Assembly: GCF_013283195.1 (NCBI RefSeq)
Contig: NZ_JABEKT010000001.1
Location: 3,359,473 to 3,423,472 of the forward strand
Direction: 5' to 3'
Source of the DNA: Ensifer adhaerens
Lineage (GTDB): Bacteria; Pseudomonadota; Alphaproteobacteria; Rhizobiales; Rhizobiaceae
Length of the DNA stretch: 64,000 nucleotides
Every line of letters starts with the position of its first letter. The stretch's first letter is position 1. The position numbers and the translations under genes are program-made. The notes beneath the pieces are model-generated. The model did no database searches, was not told the DNA's origin, and saw only the letters and a list, made by a program, of their open reading frames with translations. Positions 16,568-24,876 of the stretch are shown piece after piece.

Positions 16568-17125
16568 TCAGACGGCAAGCGCCAGTTCTATGTCTTCGAC
16601 CTCGGCCGTCTCCTCGACTGCCGCGTCGTCCCGCCAGCCGATGACGCCGGCAAGGCCGGCATGCACGCCTTCAGCCATCGGCACCACCAGCACCCGTGCC
16701 GGATCGACCGGCCCCGGGAATTCGAGAGCCGCGTAACGGACCTTCTCGAAGCCGAGCGGCTGGTAATAGGGCGGGTCGCCAACGAGGATGACGGCGTGCG
16801 AGCCCTTCCGCCGTGCCGCTTCGACGGCGATACGCACCAGCTCCCGGCCGATGCCCATGTTCTTGTGCGACGGCCGTACGGCGAGCGGCCCAAGCAGATG
16901 CCCCTTGATCGAACCCGCCATCACGGGCGTCATCCGGACCGAGGCAATCGTCTCGCCATTATCGGCGCAGACGAAGGACAGCGACCGATCGTGGGCGCCC
17001 TGCTCGCGAATGCGTGCAGCCGCCCGGGCGAACCGGCCGGGACCAAAGGCTTCTTCGTTGATGATTTCGATGGCTGCGTCATGGGACGCGTCTTCGGTCA
17101 GGTAGACGAGGTCATGCTTTTTCAT
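16568..17125 (-). CDS. GNAT family N-acetyltransferase (YhbS-like)
   Basis: A 185-residue acetyltransferase with the YhbS-type layout: an N-terminal FGPGRFARAAARIREQG, then LGPLAVRPSHKNMGIGRELVRIAVEAA as the acetyl-CoA loop, and VGDPPYYQPLGFEKV, which is diagnostic for this subgroup. The last ~20 residues are acidic and probably disordered. It is convergent with the GNAT gene ending at 16443 across the mosaic repeat. Substrate unknown. Confidence 0.88.
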   Translation of the reverse strand: MKKHDLVYLTEDASHDAAIEIINEEAFGPGRFARAAARIREQGAHDRSLSFVCADNGETIASVRMTPVMAGSIKGHLLGPLAVRPSHKNMGIGRELVRIAVEAARRKGSHAVILVGDPPYYQPLGFEKVRYAALEFPGPVDPARVLVVPMAEGVHAGLAGVIGWRDDAAVEETAEVEDIELALAV

Positions 17126-17381
17126 GGGATCAGGAACCGTATGCAGACAGACATGGGGATGGCTTCGCCCGAGGGGGCGTTGGCAGCATCAGCGTCGTCG
17201 CAGGTTTCCCGAGAAGGTCATGAGTACGGTTCGTTCCGGACACAGAGAAATTTTCTGAAATCGCCGATACCAGAAAATTGCCCGATGTCAAAGCCCAAAA
17301 CGCACTGTTCAGAAATCGATACCTTCCGCAGGTCGACAAAGCCGCTATCTATGAACAACGAAACCACGAAGGAGATTGCCC

Positions 17382-18359
17382 ATGGGCAGGCTTGTAGACG
17401 GCGTCTGGCAGGACGTCTGGTATGACACGGCGGCGACGAAGGGCCACTTCAAGCGCAGCGAATCGCAGTTCCGCAACTGGATCACATCAGATGGATCGGC
17501 AGGCCCATCGGGCGAAGGCGGCTTCAAGGCCGAGGCCGGGCGCTATCATCTCTATGTCTCGCTCGCCTGCCCCTGGGCACACCGCACGCTGATCTTCCGC
17601 AAGCTGAAGAAGCTCGAAGACCTGATCTCGGTCTCGATCGTCGATCCGCTGATGCTGTCAAAGGGCTGGGAATTCAAGGGCAAGGACGGCGGCACCGTCG
17701 ACCACCTCTTCGGCTCCGAAGCGCTCTGGCAGGTCTACACCCGCGCCGACCCAACCTATTCCGGCCGGGTGACGGTGCCCGTCCTCTGGGACAAGCAGAA
17801 GAACACCATTGTCTCGAACGAATCCGCCGAGATCATCCGCATGTTCAATTCGGCCTTTGACGAGCTGACCGGTTCGAATGCGGATTTCTATCCGCAAGAC
17901 TTGCGCACCGAAATCGACGAACTCAACTCTCGCATCTACGGCACTGTCAACAACGGCGTTTACAAGGCCGGCTTCGCCACGAGCCAGGAAGCCTACGAGC
18001 AAGGCGTTACCCCGCTGTTCGACATGCTCGACGAGTTGGAAGAGCGGCTGGCGAGCCGGCGCTACCTGACCGGCAGCGCGATCACCGAAGCCGACTGGCG
18101 GCTGTTCACGACGCTGGTGCGCTTCGACCCCGTCTATGTCGGCCACTTCAAGTGCAATATTCGCCGGATCGCCGACTACAAGAACCTGCAGGGCTACCTG
18201 CGCGACCTCTACCAGGTGGCGGGCGTGGCCGAGACGGTCGACATGCGCCACATCAAGGAGCACTACTACCGCAGCCACACGATGATCAATCCGACCGGGG
18301 TCGTGCCCGTCGGCCCGATCCTCGATCTGGATGCTCCGCATGGGCGAGGCGCCATCTAA
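17382..18359 (+). CDS. Glutathionyl-hydroquinone reductase-type GST
   Basis: A 325-residue protein of the omega-like glutathione transferase class that reduces S-glutathionyl-hydroquinones (YqjG/PcpF type). The catalytic cysteine is C63 in SLACPWAHRTLIFRKLK, exactly the subgroup signature. The thioredoxin-fold part includes VPVLWDKQKNTIVSNESAEI, and the all-helical C-terminal domain ends with the conserved TADWRLF-like EADWRLFTTLVRFDPVYVGHFKCN. The ATG at 17382 has AAGGAG upstream. It stands alone, convergent with a Nudix gene. Probable role: cytoplasmic detoxification of quinone adducts. Confidence 0.93.
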   Translation: MGRLVDGVWQDVWYDTAATKGHFKRSESQFRNWITSDGSAGPSGEGGFKAEAGRYHLYVSLACPWAHRTLIFRKLKKLEDLISVSIVDPLMLSKGWEFKGKDGGTVDHLFGSEALWQVYTRADPTYSGRVTVPVLWDKQKNTIVSNESAEIIRMFNSAFDELTGSNADFYPQDLRTEIDELNSRIYGTVNNGVYKAGFATSQEAYEQGVTPLFDMLDELEERLASRRYLTGSAITEADWRLFTTLVRFDPVYVGHFKCNIRRIADYKNLQGYLRDLYQVAGVAETVDMRHIKEHYYRSHTMINPTGVVPVGPILDLDAPHGRGAI

Positions 18360-18410
18360 ACACCCGACAAAGCGCTGCCATGGCCTCGGTCAGGCGCTGC
18401 ACAGCCAGAT

Positions 18411-18878
18411 CTACCAGTAGCTGTCGAAAACGCTTGCGCCCGCCAGCTCTCCAAGCCGGCGGCGCGTGGCGGGCGTCGTATCGTCAGGCAGGGCATCAAG
18501 CGCAAAAAAGCCGCTCGCCGAAATCTCCAGATCCGGCGTCTTCGGCGCCGACTGGCGAACATCGTCGCAGCGGTAAAACACCACGTGATCGCGGCGGCTC
18601 GTGCGCCTGTTGTAGTAGACCTGCACCAGCGCCGGCGGGACCGTCGCCTCGAGATTACCTTCCTCGCGCAACTCTCGCAGCAGGCCTTCGAGCGCCGTCT
18701 CGTCGCGGTCGAGGCCGCCACCCGGCAGGTGCCAGCCGGGCAGATAGGAGTGCCGCACCAGGAAGACCCGGCCTTGATCGTCGAAGCAGGCGGCGCGCAC
18801 GCCGATCGTCATGCCGCGCGACAAGGCGTAGTAGCCGTGAGCCAGGCGCATCAGGACGCGGTGATACCAGCGCCGCAC
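18411..18878 (-). CDS. Nudix hydrolase
   Basis: A 155-residue Nudix hydrolase. The Nudix box runs GGGLDRDETALEGLLRELRE (residues 53-72) with the metal-binding REE core completed just after it. The N-terminal MRLAHGYYALSRGMTIGVRA is characteristic of a rhizobial group of small Nudix proteins. The start is a GTG at 18878 preceded by GGGAG, with no ATG in frame before the upstream stop. Substrate unknown. Confidence 0.87.
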   Translation of the reverse strand: MRRWYHRVLMRLAHGYYALSRGMTIGVRAACFDDQGRVFLVRHSYLPGWHLPGGGLDRDETALEGLLRELREEGNLEATVPPALVQVYYNRRTSRRDHVVFYRCDDVRQSAPKTPDLEISASGFFALDALPDDTTPATRRRLGELAGASVFDSYW

Positions 18879-18988
18879 CTCCCGGGGCTGCTGTTTCTCC
18901 AGGTGTTTATCCTTCCGAATAGGCCGTTGGCCGGGATTAATCCGGCGACATGATTCCCCTCAACCGGAATATGCGCTAGACGGGGACG

Positions 18989-19891
18989 ATGTTCAAACTT
19001 GCCCATATCTCCGATGTCCACCTCGGCCCCCTGCCCGATCTCTCATTGAGGGAACTCGCCTCCAAGCGCATCACCGGCTTCGTCAACTGGCACCGGAACC
19101 GCAGGCGACACCTGTTCACGGGCACGCTCGATTGCCTGATGGCCGACATCGAGAAGCGCGATCCGGACCATATGGCAATCACCGGCGACCTGGTGAACCT
19201 CGCTTCATCGCGGGAGATCACCGCGGTGACGGACTGGCTCGACGACGCTGGAGACCCGGCCAACATCTCGATCGTCCCGGGCAACCACGATGCCTATGTG
19301 CCGGGCGCCTATGAGAAGACGACGCGCGCCTGGTATCCCTTCATGCGCGCCGATGGCGCCCCGGCCGATTGGCATGAGAATCATCGCTGTTTCCCCTATA
19401 TGCGGGTGCGCGGCCCGGTGGCGCTGATCGGTTGCTCGACGGCCGTCGCGACACCGCCCTTCGCCGCCAGCGGCTATTTCGGCCAGCGGCAGGCCCGCGC
19501 CACCGTCAAACTGCTGCGCCAGGCGGGCGATGCCGGCCTCTTCCGCGTGGTGATGATCCACCATCCGCCGATCCGCGGCGCCACGTCGCTGCACAAGCGC
19601 ATGCTCGGCATCCGTCGTTTTGCAGCGACGATCTCGTCTGGCGGCGCCGAACTGGTGATCCACGGCCACACGCACTTGAACACCGTCTATTGGCTGAAGG
19701 GGCAGAACGGCCCGGTACCGGTTGTCGGCATCTCCTCGGCATCGCAGGGCCCGGGCGGCCACAAGCCGCCGGCTGCCTACAACCTGTTCACCATCGCCGG
19801 CGAGGCCGGCAACTGGCACCTCACCCGCGAGCGATACGCGCTCAACGCCGACGCGACGGGCGCCACGCTGGTTGAGACCACCCGTTTCTAG
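18989..19891 (+). CDS. Calcineurin-like metallophosphoesterase
   Basis: A 300-residue metallophosphoesterase with all the dinuclear metal motifs: D9 and H11 in HISDVHLG, GDLVN near residue 63, GNHDAY near 95, MIHHPP near 190 and GHTHLN near 228. It lacks a signal peptide and is therefore cytoplasmic. It may act on nucleotides, phospholipid headgroups or protein phosphates; the closest general type is the 3',5'-cAMP phosphodiesterase-like group, but substrate cannot be assigned from sequence. It is divergent from the Nudix gene. Confidence 0.9.
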   Translation: MFKLAHISDVHLGPLPDLSLRELASKRITGFVNWHRNRRRHLFTGTLDCLMADIEKRDPDHMAITGDLVNLASSREITAVTDWLDDAGDPANISIVPGNHDAYVPGAYEKTTRAWYPFMRADGAPADWHENHRCFPYMRVRGPVALIGCSTAVATPPFAASGYFGQRQARATVKLLRQAGDAGLFRVVMIHHPPIRGATSLHKRMLGIRRFAATISSGGAELVIHGHTHLNTVYWLKGQNGPVPVVGISSASQGPGGHKPPAAYNLFTIAGEAGNWHLTRERYALNADATGATLVETTRF

Positions 19892-20070
19892 GGACGGGAC
19901 GATCATAGGAGCGGCCGGCCCGAAATTTGCCGGAATCCCATCCCCGAGAGGAATAAATACGCCTGTTTGCGCGTCACACTCCCGTTCGGGTTCCCACAAC
20001 CGGCAGAGCGATCTATTCTCTGTGCCGGAGATGGCGTGCTCGGCGCCATTGTATCAGTTGGGAGATAGGC

Positions 20071-20622
20071 ATGATGTACCGCAAGACCATTCTATGCACC
20101 CTGTTTGCCGCCGGCGCGGCCATCTTCTCAGCGCAGACGGCCATGGCCGCCGGCGAGGATAGCAGCGAGCCGCCGAAGAAAACCAAGACGAGCAGCGAAT
20201 GCACCCAAGGCAAGGTCTGGGATGCCAGGAAAAATGCCTGCGTTAACGCCAAGAAGAGCGATCTGAGCGACGACATCCTTTTCCAGGCCGCCCGCGAGCT
20301 CGCCTATGCCGGCCAGTATGAGAATTCCATCAAGGTTCTCGGCGCCGTCAGGGATCAGAAGAGCGCCCGGGTACTGAACTATCTCGGTTACGCCAATCGC
20401 AAGGCGGGCCGGATGGAACTCGGCATGCAATACTACAAGCGCGCGCTCCAGGCCGACGAAAACTATATCCTCGCCCGCTCTTACATGGGCCAGGCGTTGA
20501 TCGAGCAGGGCCAGATCGAGGATGCCCGCGTGCAACTGGTCGAGATCCGCGACCGGGGTGGCGAAGACACCTGGGCCTATCGCTCGCTGTTGCAGTCGCT
20601 CGGCGGCGTCAGGCATTATTGA
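20071..20622 (+). CDS. Exported TPR-repeat protein
   Basis: A 183-residue secreted or periplasmic protein. It has a signal peptide (MMYRKTILCTLFAAGAAIFS..., cleavage near AMAA, residue 27), a lysine-rich linker with two Cys (SSECTQGKVWDARKNACVN), and at least two tetratricopeptide repeats (about residues 68-165, e.g. ARVLNYLGYANRKAGRMELG). The GGGAG before the ATG supports the start. TPR proteins scaffold complexes; its partner is unknown. Confidence 0.85.
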   Translation: MMYRKTILCTLFAAGAAIFSAQTAMAAGEDSSEPPKKTKTSSECTQGKVWDARKNACVNAKKSDLSDDILFQAARELAYAGQYENSIKVLGAVRDQKSARVLNYLGYANRKAGRMELGMQYYKRALQADENYILARSYMGQALIEQGQIEDARVQLVEIRDRGGEDTWAYRSLLQSLGGVRHY

Positions 20623-20631
20623 CGCAGTCCC

Positions 20632-20659
20632 ACTGCCTTCCCGCAACCGGGAAGGCAGT
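20632..20659. terminator. Perfect 12-bp hairpin between convergent genes
   Basis: ACTGCCTTCCCG (20632-20643) pairs perfectly with CGGGAAGGCAGT (20648-20659) around CAAC. It lies between the convergent TPR (+) and lipoprotein (-) genes and may end transcription in both directions, although neither side has a strong U-run. Confidence 0.55.
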
Positions 20660-20685
20660 TCCGCACCCTGGCTGAAAGCGCCTCC

Positions 20686-21585
20686 TCAGCTACGCTTCTT
20701 TTCGGTCCATTCCGGCGGCAAGCCCAGCCCGCCGCCGACGATGCCTGTCACCCCGGAACCACGCCCGAAAACCGCGCAATCGGGATCGGTCGGCTTGCCG
20801 GTGACCGCATAGGACAGGCTGTTCGAGACGGCCTTCATCGACGGCAATTCGAAGTCCGACTTCATCGGGTCGTTGGATTTTGCCAGCAACGCGCTGAAGT
20901 CCTCGGAGAAGTCGCCGGCCAGTTCGAAGGCGTCGGCCGCTGTCGATGCGCGCGAGCCGTTGGTCAGGATATTGGCGCCCCGCGCCCATGTCAGTCCGGC
21001 GATCTGCTTGCCCCGTGTATCGAAGGCCTCCGCCTCGACGGCGAGACTGCCAAGGCCGATCGGAATACGCGGGACCGGCACCGGCGCCACCGCCGAGGTG
21101 ACGGTCGACACGCCGGCGACAACGGCATTGGTCGCCTTGACCTTGCTGACAACCGAGCGCACCGCCATATCCGCAGGCTTCGAGACCGGCACGACGTCGA
21201 AATGGGCACTGAGCGCCTCGCACAGCGACCGGTCGATACCCGTCGCCACCAGTTTCTTCTGGGGATCGCCGAGCGTGCCGACGTCGGCATTGGAGGCAAA
21301 GGTCGTCGGGATCAGGTGCACGGTCTTCACCGTCTTGGTCGCGGCGGAATCGACCCGGTACTTCGTCTTGGTCACCATGCCGTCGCTGGCGACGAAATCC
21401 TTGTAGGACGACAGCGAGCCGGTCTCGCTGAGCGACGCGCTCTGGCAGGCAGCAAGGCCCGCAAGCGATACGCTTAAGCCCGCAACGCGAAGGAACGGCG
21501 ACGCCGATCGCAACCGCTCACCCAGCACGCGCCCAGAGGATCGCCAGCCGCTACGGCCTGCACGATCGCATTCTTGTTTGTTCAT
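20686..21585 (-). CDS. DUF3313 family lipoprotein
   Basis: A 299-residue lipoprotein matching DUF3313. The lipobox is LAGLAACQS with the modified cysteine at C47, after a long N-terminal extension of ~30 residues rich in Arg. The ATG at 21585 is preferred to a GTG at 21603 because GGGGGAAG precedes it. The mature part has the family pattern DFVASDGMVTKTKYRVDSAA and later GLSARIPIGLG-like VPRIPIGLGSL. The likely location is the inner face of the outer membrane. Function unknown. Confidence 0.82.
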   Translation of the reverse strand: MNKQECDRAGRSGWRSSGRVLGERLRSASPFLRVAGLSVSLAGLAACQSASLSETGSLSSYKDFVASDGMVTKTKYRVDSAATKTVKTVHLIPTTFASNADVGTLGDPQKKLVATGIDRSLCEALSAHFDVVPVSKPADMAVRSVVSKVKATNAVVAGVSTVTSAVAPVPVPRIPIGLGSLAVEAEAFDTRGKQIAGLTWARGANILTNGSRASTAADAFELAGDFSEDFSALLAKSNDPMKSDFELPSMKAVSNSLSYAVTGKPTDPDCAVFGRGSGVTGIVGGGLGLPPEWTEKKRS

Positions 21586-21875
21586 TGACACTTCCCCCGA
21601 CAACGACTTGCAGTTGCACGGATGAGTACCGGTCAGATTCGGGCTGAACTTTGACGCACTGCCGGCGCAAGCTCGCAGTTTACGGTAACGACTGCCTCGC
21701 GAGACGGGGTGCGGGTGAGCGAAGGTTTTTGGGATTACGGCGCAAGAAAGAACAGATTTCGCTTTCCGATCCGGGACTTCCCTTGCAGACTGGCGCTCAA
21801 ATGTTTCATATCATTGGCCGTGGATACTATCTGGCGAATAAAGACACGATCCCGCACGTTTCATTTGGAAGAGCA

Positions 21876-22394
21876 ATGCGCCCAGCGGCAGAAACGAAGG
21901 ACTTCAGACGCGACTTGGTCAGCCTGCTGCCCAAATTGCGCCGTTTCGCAATGACATTGACGCGCAATGCCCATGATGCCGATGACCTTGTCCAGGAAGC
22001 TTGCGAAAGAGCGATTACGCGCAGTCACCTCTGGAACGGAGAAGGCCGACTCGAAAGCTGGATCTACGCCATGACGCGCAATCTCTGGGTCGACGAGATC
22101 CGCAAGCGAAAAGTCCGCACCGGCAGTGGCACGGTTGACGCGTCCGACCAGGACGAACTCAGCGTCGAGGCCTCCGCCGAAAAGGCCGTCTACGCCAACC
22201 AATTGCAGAAAATGATCCTCTCCATGCCCGAAGGCCTGGCAAGCACGTTCCTCCTCGTCAACGTCGAAGGCCACAGCTACCGCGAGACTGCCGATATCCT
22301 CGGCATCCCCATCGGCACGGTCATGAGCAGGCTATCGACAGCGCGCCTCAGGCTCGCCGCGATGATTTCCGAAAACACCGAAAGGAGGGCATGA
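21876..22394 (+). CDS. ECF-family RNA polymerase sigma factor
   Basis: A 172-residue ECF sigma factor with only regions 2 and 4. Region 2 includes LTRNAHDADDLVQEACERAI (core-binding and -10 recognition); region 4 is the helix-turn-helix EGHSYRETADILGIPIGTVM. The ATG at 21876, with GGAAGAG upstream, begins at the family N-terminus; the frame is open for 75 more residues upstream but lacks sigma-like sequence there. It directly precedes an anti-sigma gene (3-base gap), so it is held inactive until a signal releases it. The signal is unknown. It is not EcfG, which is encoded with PhyR/NepR. Confidence 0.92.
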   Translation: MRPAAETKDFRRDLVSLLPKLRRFAMTLTRNAHDADDLVQEACERAITRSHLWNGEGRLESWIYAMTRNLWVDEIRKRKVRTGSGTVDASDQDELSVEASAEKAVYANQLQKMILSMPEGLASTFLLVNVEGHSYRETADILGIPIGTVMSRLSTARLRLAAMISENTERRA

Positions 22395-22397
22395 CCG

Positions 22398-23225
22398 TTG
22401 CAGCAGACGAAAGGTCACGCGCTCGAGATTCGGTTGTGCGCCTATATCGACGGCGAACTCGGCGAGGCAGAGAAGACTGAGCTGGAGGCGCTCCTCGCCC
22501 GCGACGAGGACGCAAAGGCTCTGTTCGAAAAGCTGAAGGCCGGTAGCGCCTTCGGCAACACGGCTTTCGAGGATTTCCTGCACGATCCGGTGCCACTGGC
22601 GCTGGTGCGTCAGATCAAGCAGGGATCCGGCATCAATCCCAAGGCGGAACGGGTGACGATCGCTGCCGCCAATGTCAGCCGCGTGCGCGTCTGGCCGCGC
22701 GTGATGGCCGCTTCCGTGGCGCTGGCTCTGCTCGGTGGCACCGCCGGCTATATCGTCGGGACGACAAACGGCCTCGGCGAGCCGACGAAGCTTGCTTCAG
22801 CACGTAGCTGGCTCGACGACATCGCCGACTACCACCGCATCTATTCACGCCAGAAGGAACGCCTCGTCGAGGTTCCTGCCTCCGAAGCTCCTGTTATCGA
22901 GACCTGGCTCGCCTCCAGCGTCGGCGTGCCGTTCACCATCCCCAACCTCACCGGCAAGGGCCTGAACTTCGAGGGCGCACGCCTGCTCGTCGCAAACGGC
23001 AAACCCGTCGCCCAGCTCATCTATCGCAATGCCGATGGCGACGTGTTTGCAATCTGTTTCCTCAAGGACAGCGACAGCCCGCAATCCGACAAGTTCTCCG
23101 AAAGCATCCGCGACGATCTCGGTATGGTTTCCTGGCAGCGCGGCGGCGCATCCTTCGTCGTTGTCGGTCCGTCCGCAAATCCCGGCCTGCACGATCTGGC
23201 CGAAGCGGTCTCGACGACAATCTGA
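22398..23225 (+). CDS. Transmembrane anti-sigma factor
   Basis: A 275-residue single-pass membrane protein, the expected regulator of the preceding sigma factor. The N-terminal ~80 residues (LCAYIDGELGEAEKTELEAL) match anti-sigma domains; one helix (VMAASVALALLGGTAGYIVG, about residues 102-121) separates it from a periplasmic C-terminal part of ~150 residues. There is no HxxxCxxC zinc motif. The start is a TTG at 22398, decided by a strong AAAGGAGGG (22381-22389) eight bases upstream; the ATG at 22391 is in another frame. It probably senses an envelope signal. Confidence 0.85.
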   Translation: MQQTKGHALEIRLCAYIDGELGEAEKTELEALLARDEDAKALFEKLKAGSAFGNTAFEDFLHDPVPLALVRQIKQGSGINPKAERVTIAAANVSRVRVWPRVMAASVALALLGGTAGYIVGTTNGLGEPTKLASARSWLDDIADYHRIYSRQKERLVEVPASEAPVIETWLASSVGVPFTIPNLTGKGLNFEGARLLVANGKPVAQLIYRNADGDVFAICFLKDSDSPQSDKFSESIRDDLGMVSWQRGGASFVVVGPSANPGLHDLAEAVSTTI

Positions 23226-23675
23226 CCCTGCACCTTCACACCGCCCCGCCGCTCTGTCGCCTTCGTGTTGGCGTGCCATTTGTCAGGCTGGATCGCGTCG
23301 CCGTGAAAGCCGGCTCGCTCGCCGGTCCGGCAGAAAGCAAGAATGCCCGAACCCCAGGCAGTTATTTATTCACACAACCAAATAGTTAAAGCCGCTTTTG
23401 ATACAGAAAATACATCTGCCGCCGTGGGCAAATATTGACTCCGAATTGCGGTGTCGTCTCGCCCGGAAAATTGGCAAAATTCAGCAAATAAAAACCAAAG
23501 GTTGACATTGCAATACTTTATCTCTATCTCTGGCAAATCGATATTTGCTTGCTGAGCTTTGGTTACCGCGCATTTAGCAACCGCGCCCTGAACGAACCTT
23601 CCTTTCAAAAATCGCTATCATCATCCGCAGCGCTTCCGCGCCGCGGTCATTCAATACGCTATGAAAGGGTTCATC
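23226..23675 (+). promoter_or_regulatory. Long upstream region and 5' leader of the cold-shock gene
   Basis: This 450-base gap is AT-rich after 23385. A promoter candidate is TTGACA (23502-23507), 17 bases, then TATCTC (23525-23530), which would give a 5' leader of about 140 bases before the ATG at 23676. A long structured leader is usual for cold-inducible csp mRNAs. The leader contains the hairpin GCAAAT-CGAT-ATTTGC (23533-23548). No gene is apparent in the gap. Confidence 0.5.
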
Positions 23676-23885
23676 ATGACCACTGGCACAGTTAAATGGT
23701 TTAATTCCACCAAGGGCTTCGGCTTCATTCAGCCTGACAACGGCGGCCCGGACGCCTTCGTCCACATCTCTGCGGTCGAGCGCGCTGGCATGCGCGAAAT
23801 CGTCGAAGGCCAGAAGATCGCCTACGACATGGAGCGCGACAACAAGTCGGGCAAGATGTCTGCCTGCAACCTTCAGGCAGCTTAA
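23676..23885 (+). CDS. CspA-type cold-shock protein
   Basis: A 69-residue single cold-shock domain that binds single-stranded RNA and DNA. RNP1 is KGFGFI (residues 13-18) and RNP2 FVHIS (28-32); the start TGTVKWFN is standard. The ATG at 23676 was chosen over an in-frame ATG at 23661 because AAAGGG precedes it and the family begins here. It has a long AT-rich leader and its own terminator, so it is transcribed alone. Several csp paralogues normally occur in rhizobia, so cold induction is likely but not certain. Confidence 0.95.
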   Translation: MTTGTVKWFNSTKGFGFIQPDNGGPDAFVHISAVERAGMREIVEGQKIAYDMERDNKSGKMSACNLQAA

Positions 23886-23949
23886 ATCGGTATCGGCTCT
23901 CCCTTGACCACGGATGTACTGGCACTGTCGAGAGCATGATACCCATCAA

Positions 23950-23978
23950 GGTCAGGCATTATGCCTGGCCTTTTTTTG
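23950..23978 (+). terminator. Intrinsic terminator of the cold-shock gene
   Basis: GGTCAGGCAT pairs with TATGCCTGGCC (one G-U pair) and is followed by seven T residues. It is about 65 bases after the cold-shock stop codon. Confidence 0.85.
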
Positions 23979-24123
23979 TTAGCACGTGTTGCCTGCATGA
24001 TCCCGCCGATCGAAATCGCGCCGGAGATGAAACCATGTGGGAACCAAAGGGATAGCGCAGTTGTCGCATACCTCGATGGAGGTGCGCCACTGCAGGCGAA
24101 CCCCTTTTAAGTCGGGAAACCCC

Positions 24124-24348
24124 ATGACAGACACACACAACAAATCGCGCCAGCGGGCCGAGATCGCCTTTGCCAAGGAGCAATCGCAGTTCTTTGCCCG
24201 TGACAGCGCGGTCGAAGAGCTTGACTCGATCGTCCAGGCTCGCGAGGAGAAGACCTTGCGCCTGCGGGAAGCCCGCCTGGCAAAAGAGTTGCAGGATCGC
24301 CTGGCGGCCGCCGCCGCCCCCGTTTCGAAACGTGTCAGAAAGGCCTGA
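24124..24348 (+). CDS. Small charged hypothetical protein
   Basis: A 74-residue, highly charged, probably helical protein (MTDTHNKSRQRAEIAFAKEQ...) ending in basic KRVRKA. It has no cysteine, signal peptide or membrane segment. The ATG at 24124 begins a cleaner protein than the upstream open part, which reads from 24037. It sits between the cold-shock gene and a DUF6481 gene and both small proteins have similar composition, which suggests a shared nucleic-acid or stress role. Function unknown. Confidence 0.65.
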   Translation: MTDTHNKSRQRAEIAFAKEQSQFFARDSAVEELDSIVQAREEKTLRLREARLAKELQDRLAAAAAPVSKRVRKA

Positions 24349-24385
24349 CTTTCAGTCAGGGTGACACCTCAACTGGAATAGAGAC

Positions 24386-24766
24386 TTGAGAAACATCAGA
24401 AACAGTGAACTCACCGACCGTCGTAGCGCCGCCAACGATGCGAAGGCAGCGCTTCTCCAAGCCTATCGCGCTGCAAAGGAAGCAGCCGAACCGACCCAGC
24501 TCGCCCGACAGGCCGAACGCCAGGCGGTCGCTGCCGCCCGCGAGGAACGGCGTATCAATCGCGAGCGGGTAAAGACCGAGGAGCGCGAGCGCGCGCAGGC
24601 AGAGGCCGCCGAGCGCGAGGCAGCAATCGCCGCTGCAGCAACGGCTGAGGCCGAAGCACGCGAAGCAGCTGACAAGAACCGCATTTCGCGCGTCATCGAA
24701 GACGAAGCTGCGCGCAAGGCCGAACGCGATCGGCGCTACGCCAACCGCAAGGCCCGGCAGGGCTAA
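24386..24766 (+). CDS. DUF6481-like charged helical protein
   Basis: A 126-residue protein of nearly continuous helix rich in Ala, Glu and Arg (AERQAVAAAREERRINRERV, and KAERDRRYANRKARQG at the end). The pattern SAANDAKAALLQAYRAA followed by ARQAERQA fits the DUF6481 family found in rhizobia. The start is probably the TTG at 24386 preceded by GGAATAGAG; no ATG is available in frame. A strong terminator follows. It probably forms a coiled coil; function unknown. Confidence 0.7.
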   Translation: MRNIRNSELTDRRSAANDAKAALLQAYRAAKEAAEPTQLARQAERQAVAAAREERRINRERVKTEERERAQAEAAEREAAIAAAATAEAEAREAADKNRISRVIEDEAARKAERDRRYANRKARQG

Positions 24767-24836
24767 CCGCCTCCAGGCCCGAAATAAGCGGCCGGTCGGC
24801 ACACCCGCATGGCATTGCATTGCATTCCGATTGAAC

Positions 24837-24872
24837 ACACCGCGCGTCGACCTCGACGCGCGGTGTTTTTTA
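24837..24872 (+). terminator. Strong intrinsic terminator after the DUF6481-like gene
   Basis: ACACCGCGCGTCGA (24837-24850) pairs perfectly with TCGACGCGCGGTGT (24853-24866), followed by a T-run. It also separates this gene from the convergent leuA. Confidence 0.85.
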
Positions 24873-24876
24873 ATGC

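Noticed and set aside
22391-22397. ATG overlapping the sigma-factor stop as start of the anti-sigma gene
   Set aside because: It is in a different frame from the anti-sigma protein; the TTG at 22398 has the correct frame and ribosome site.
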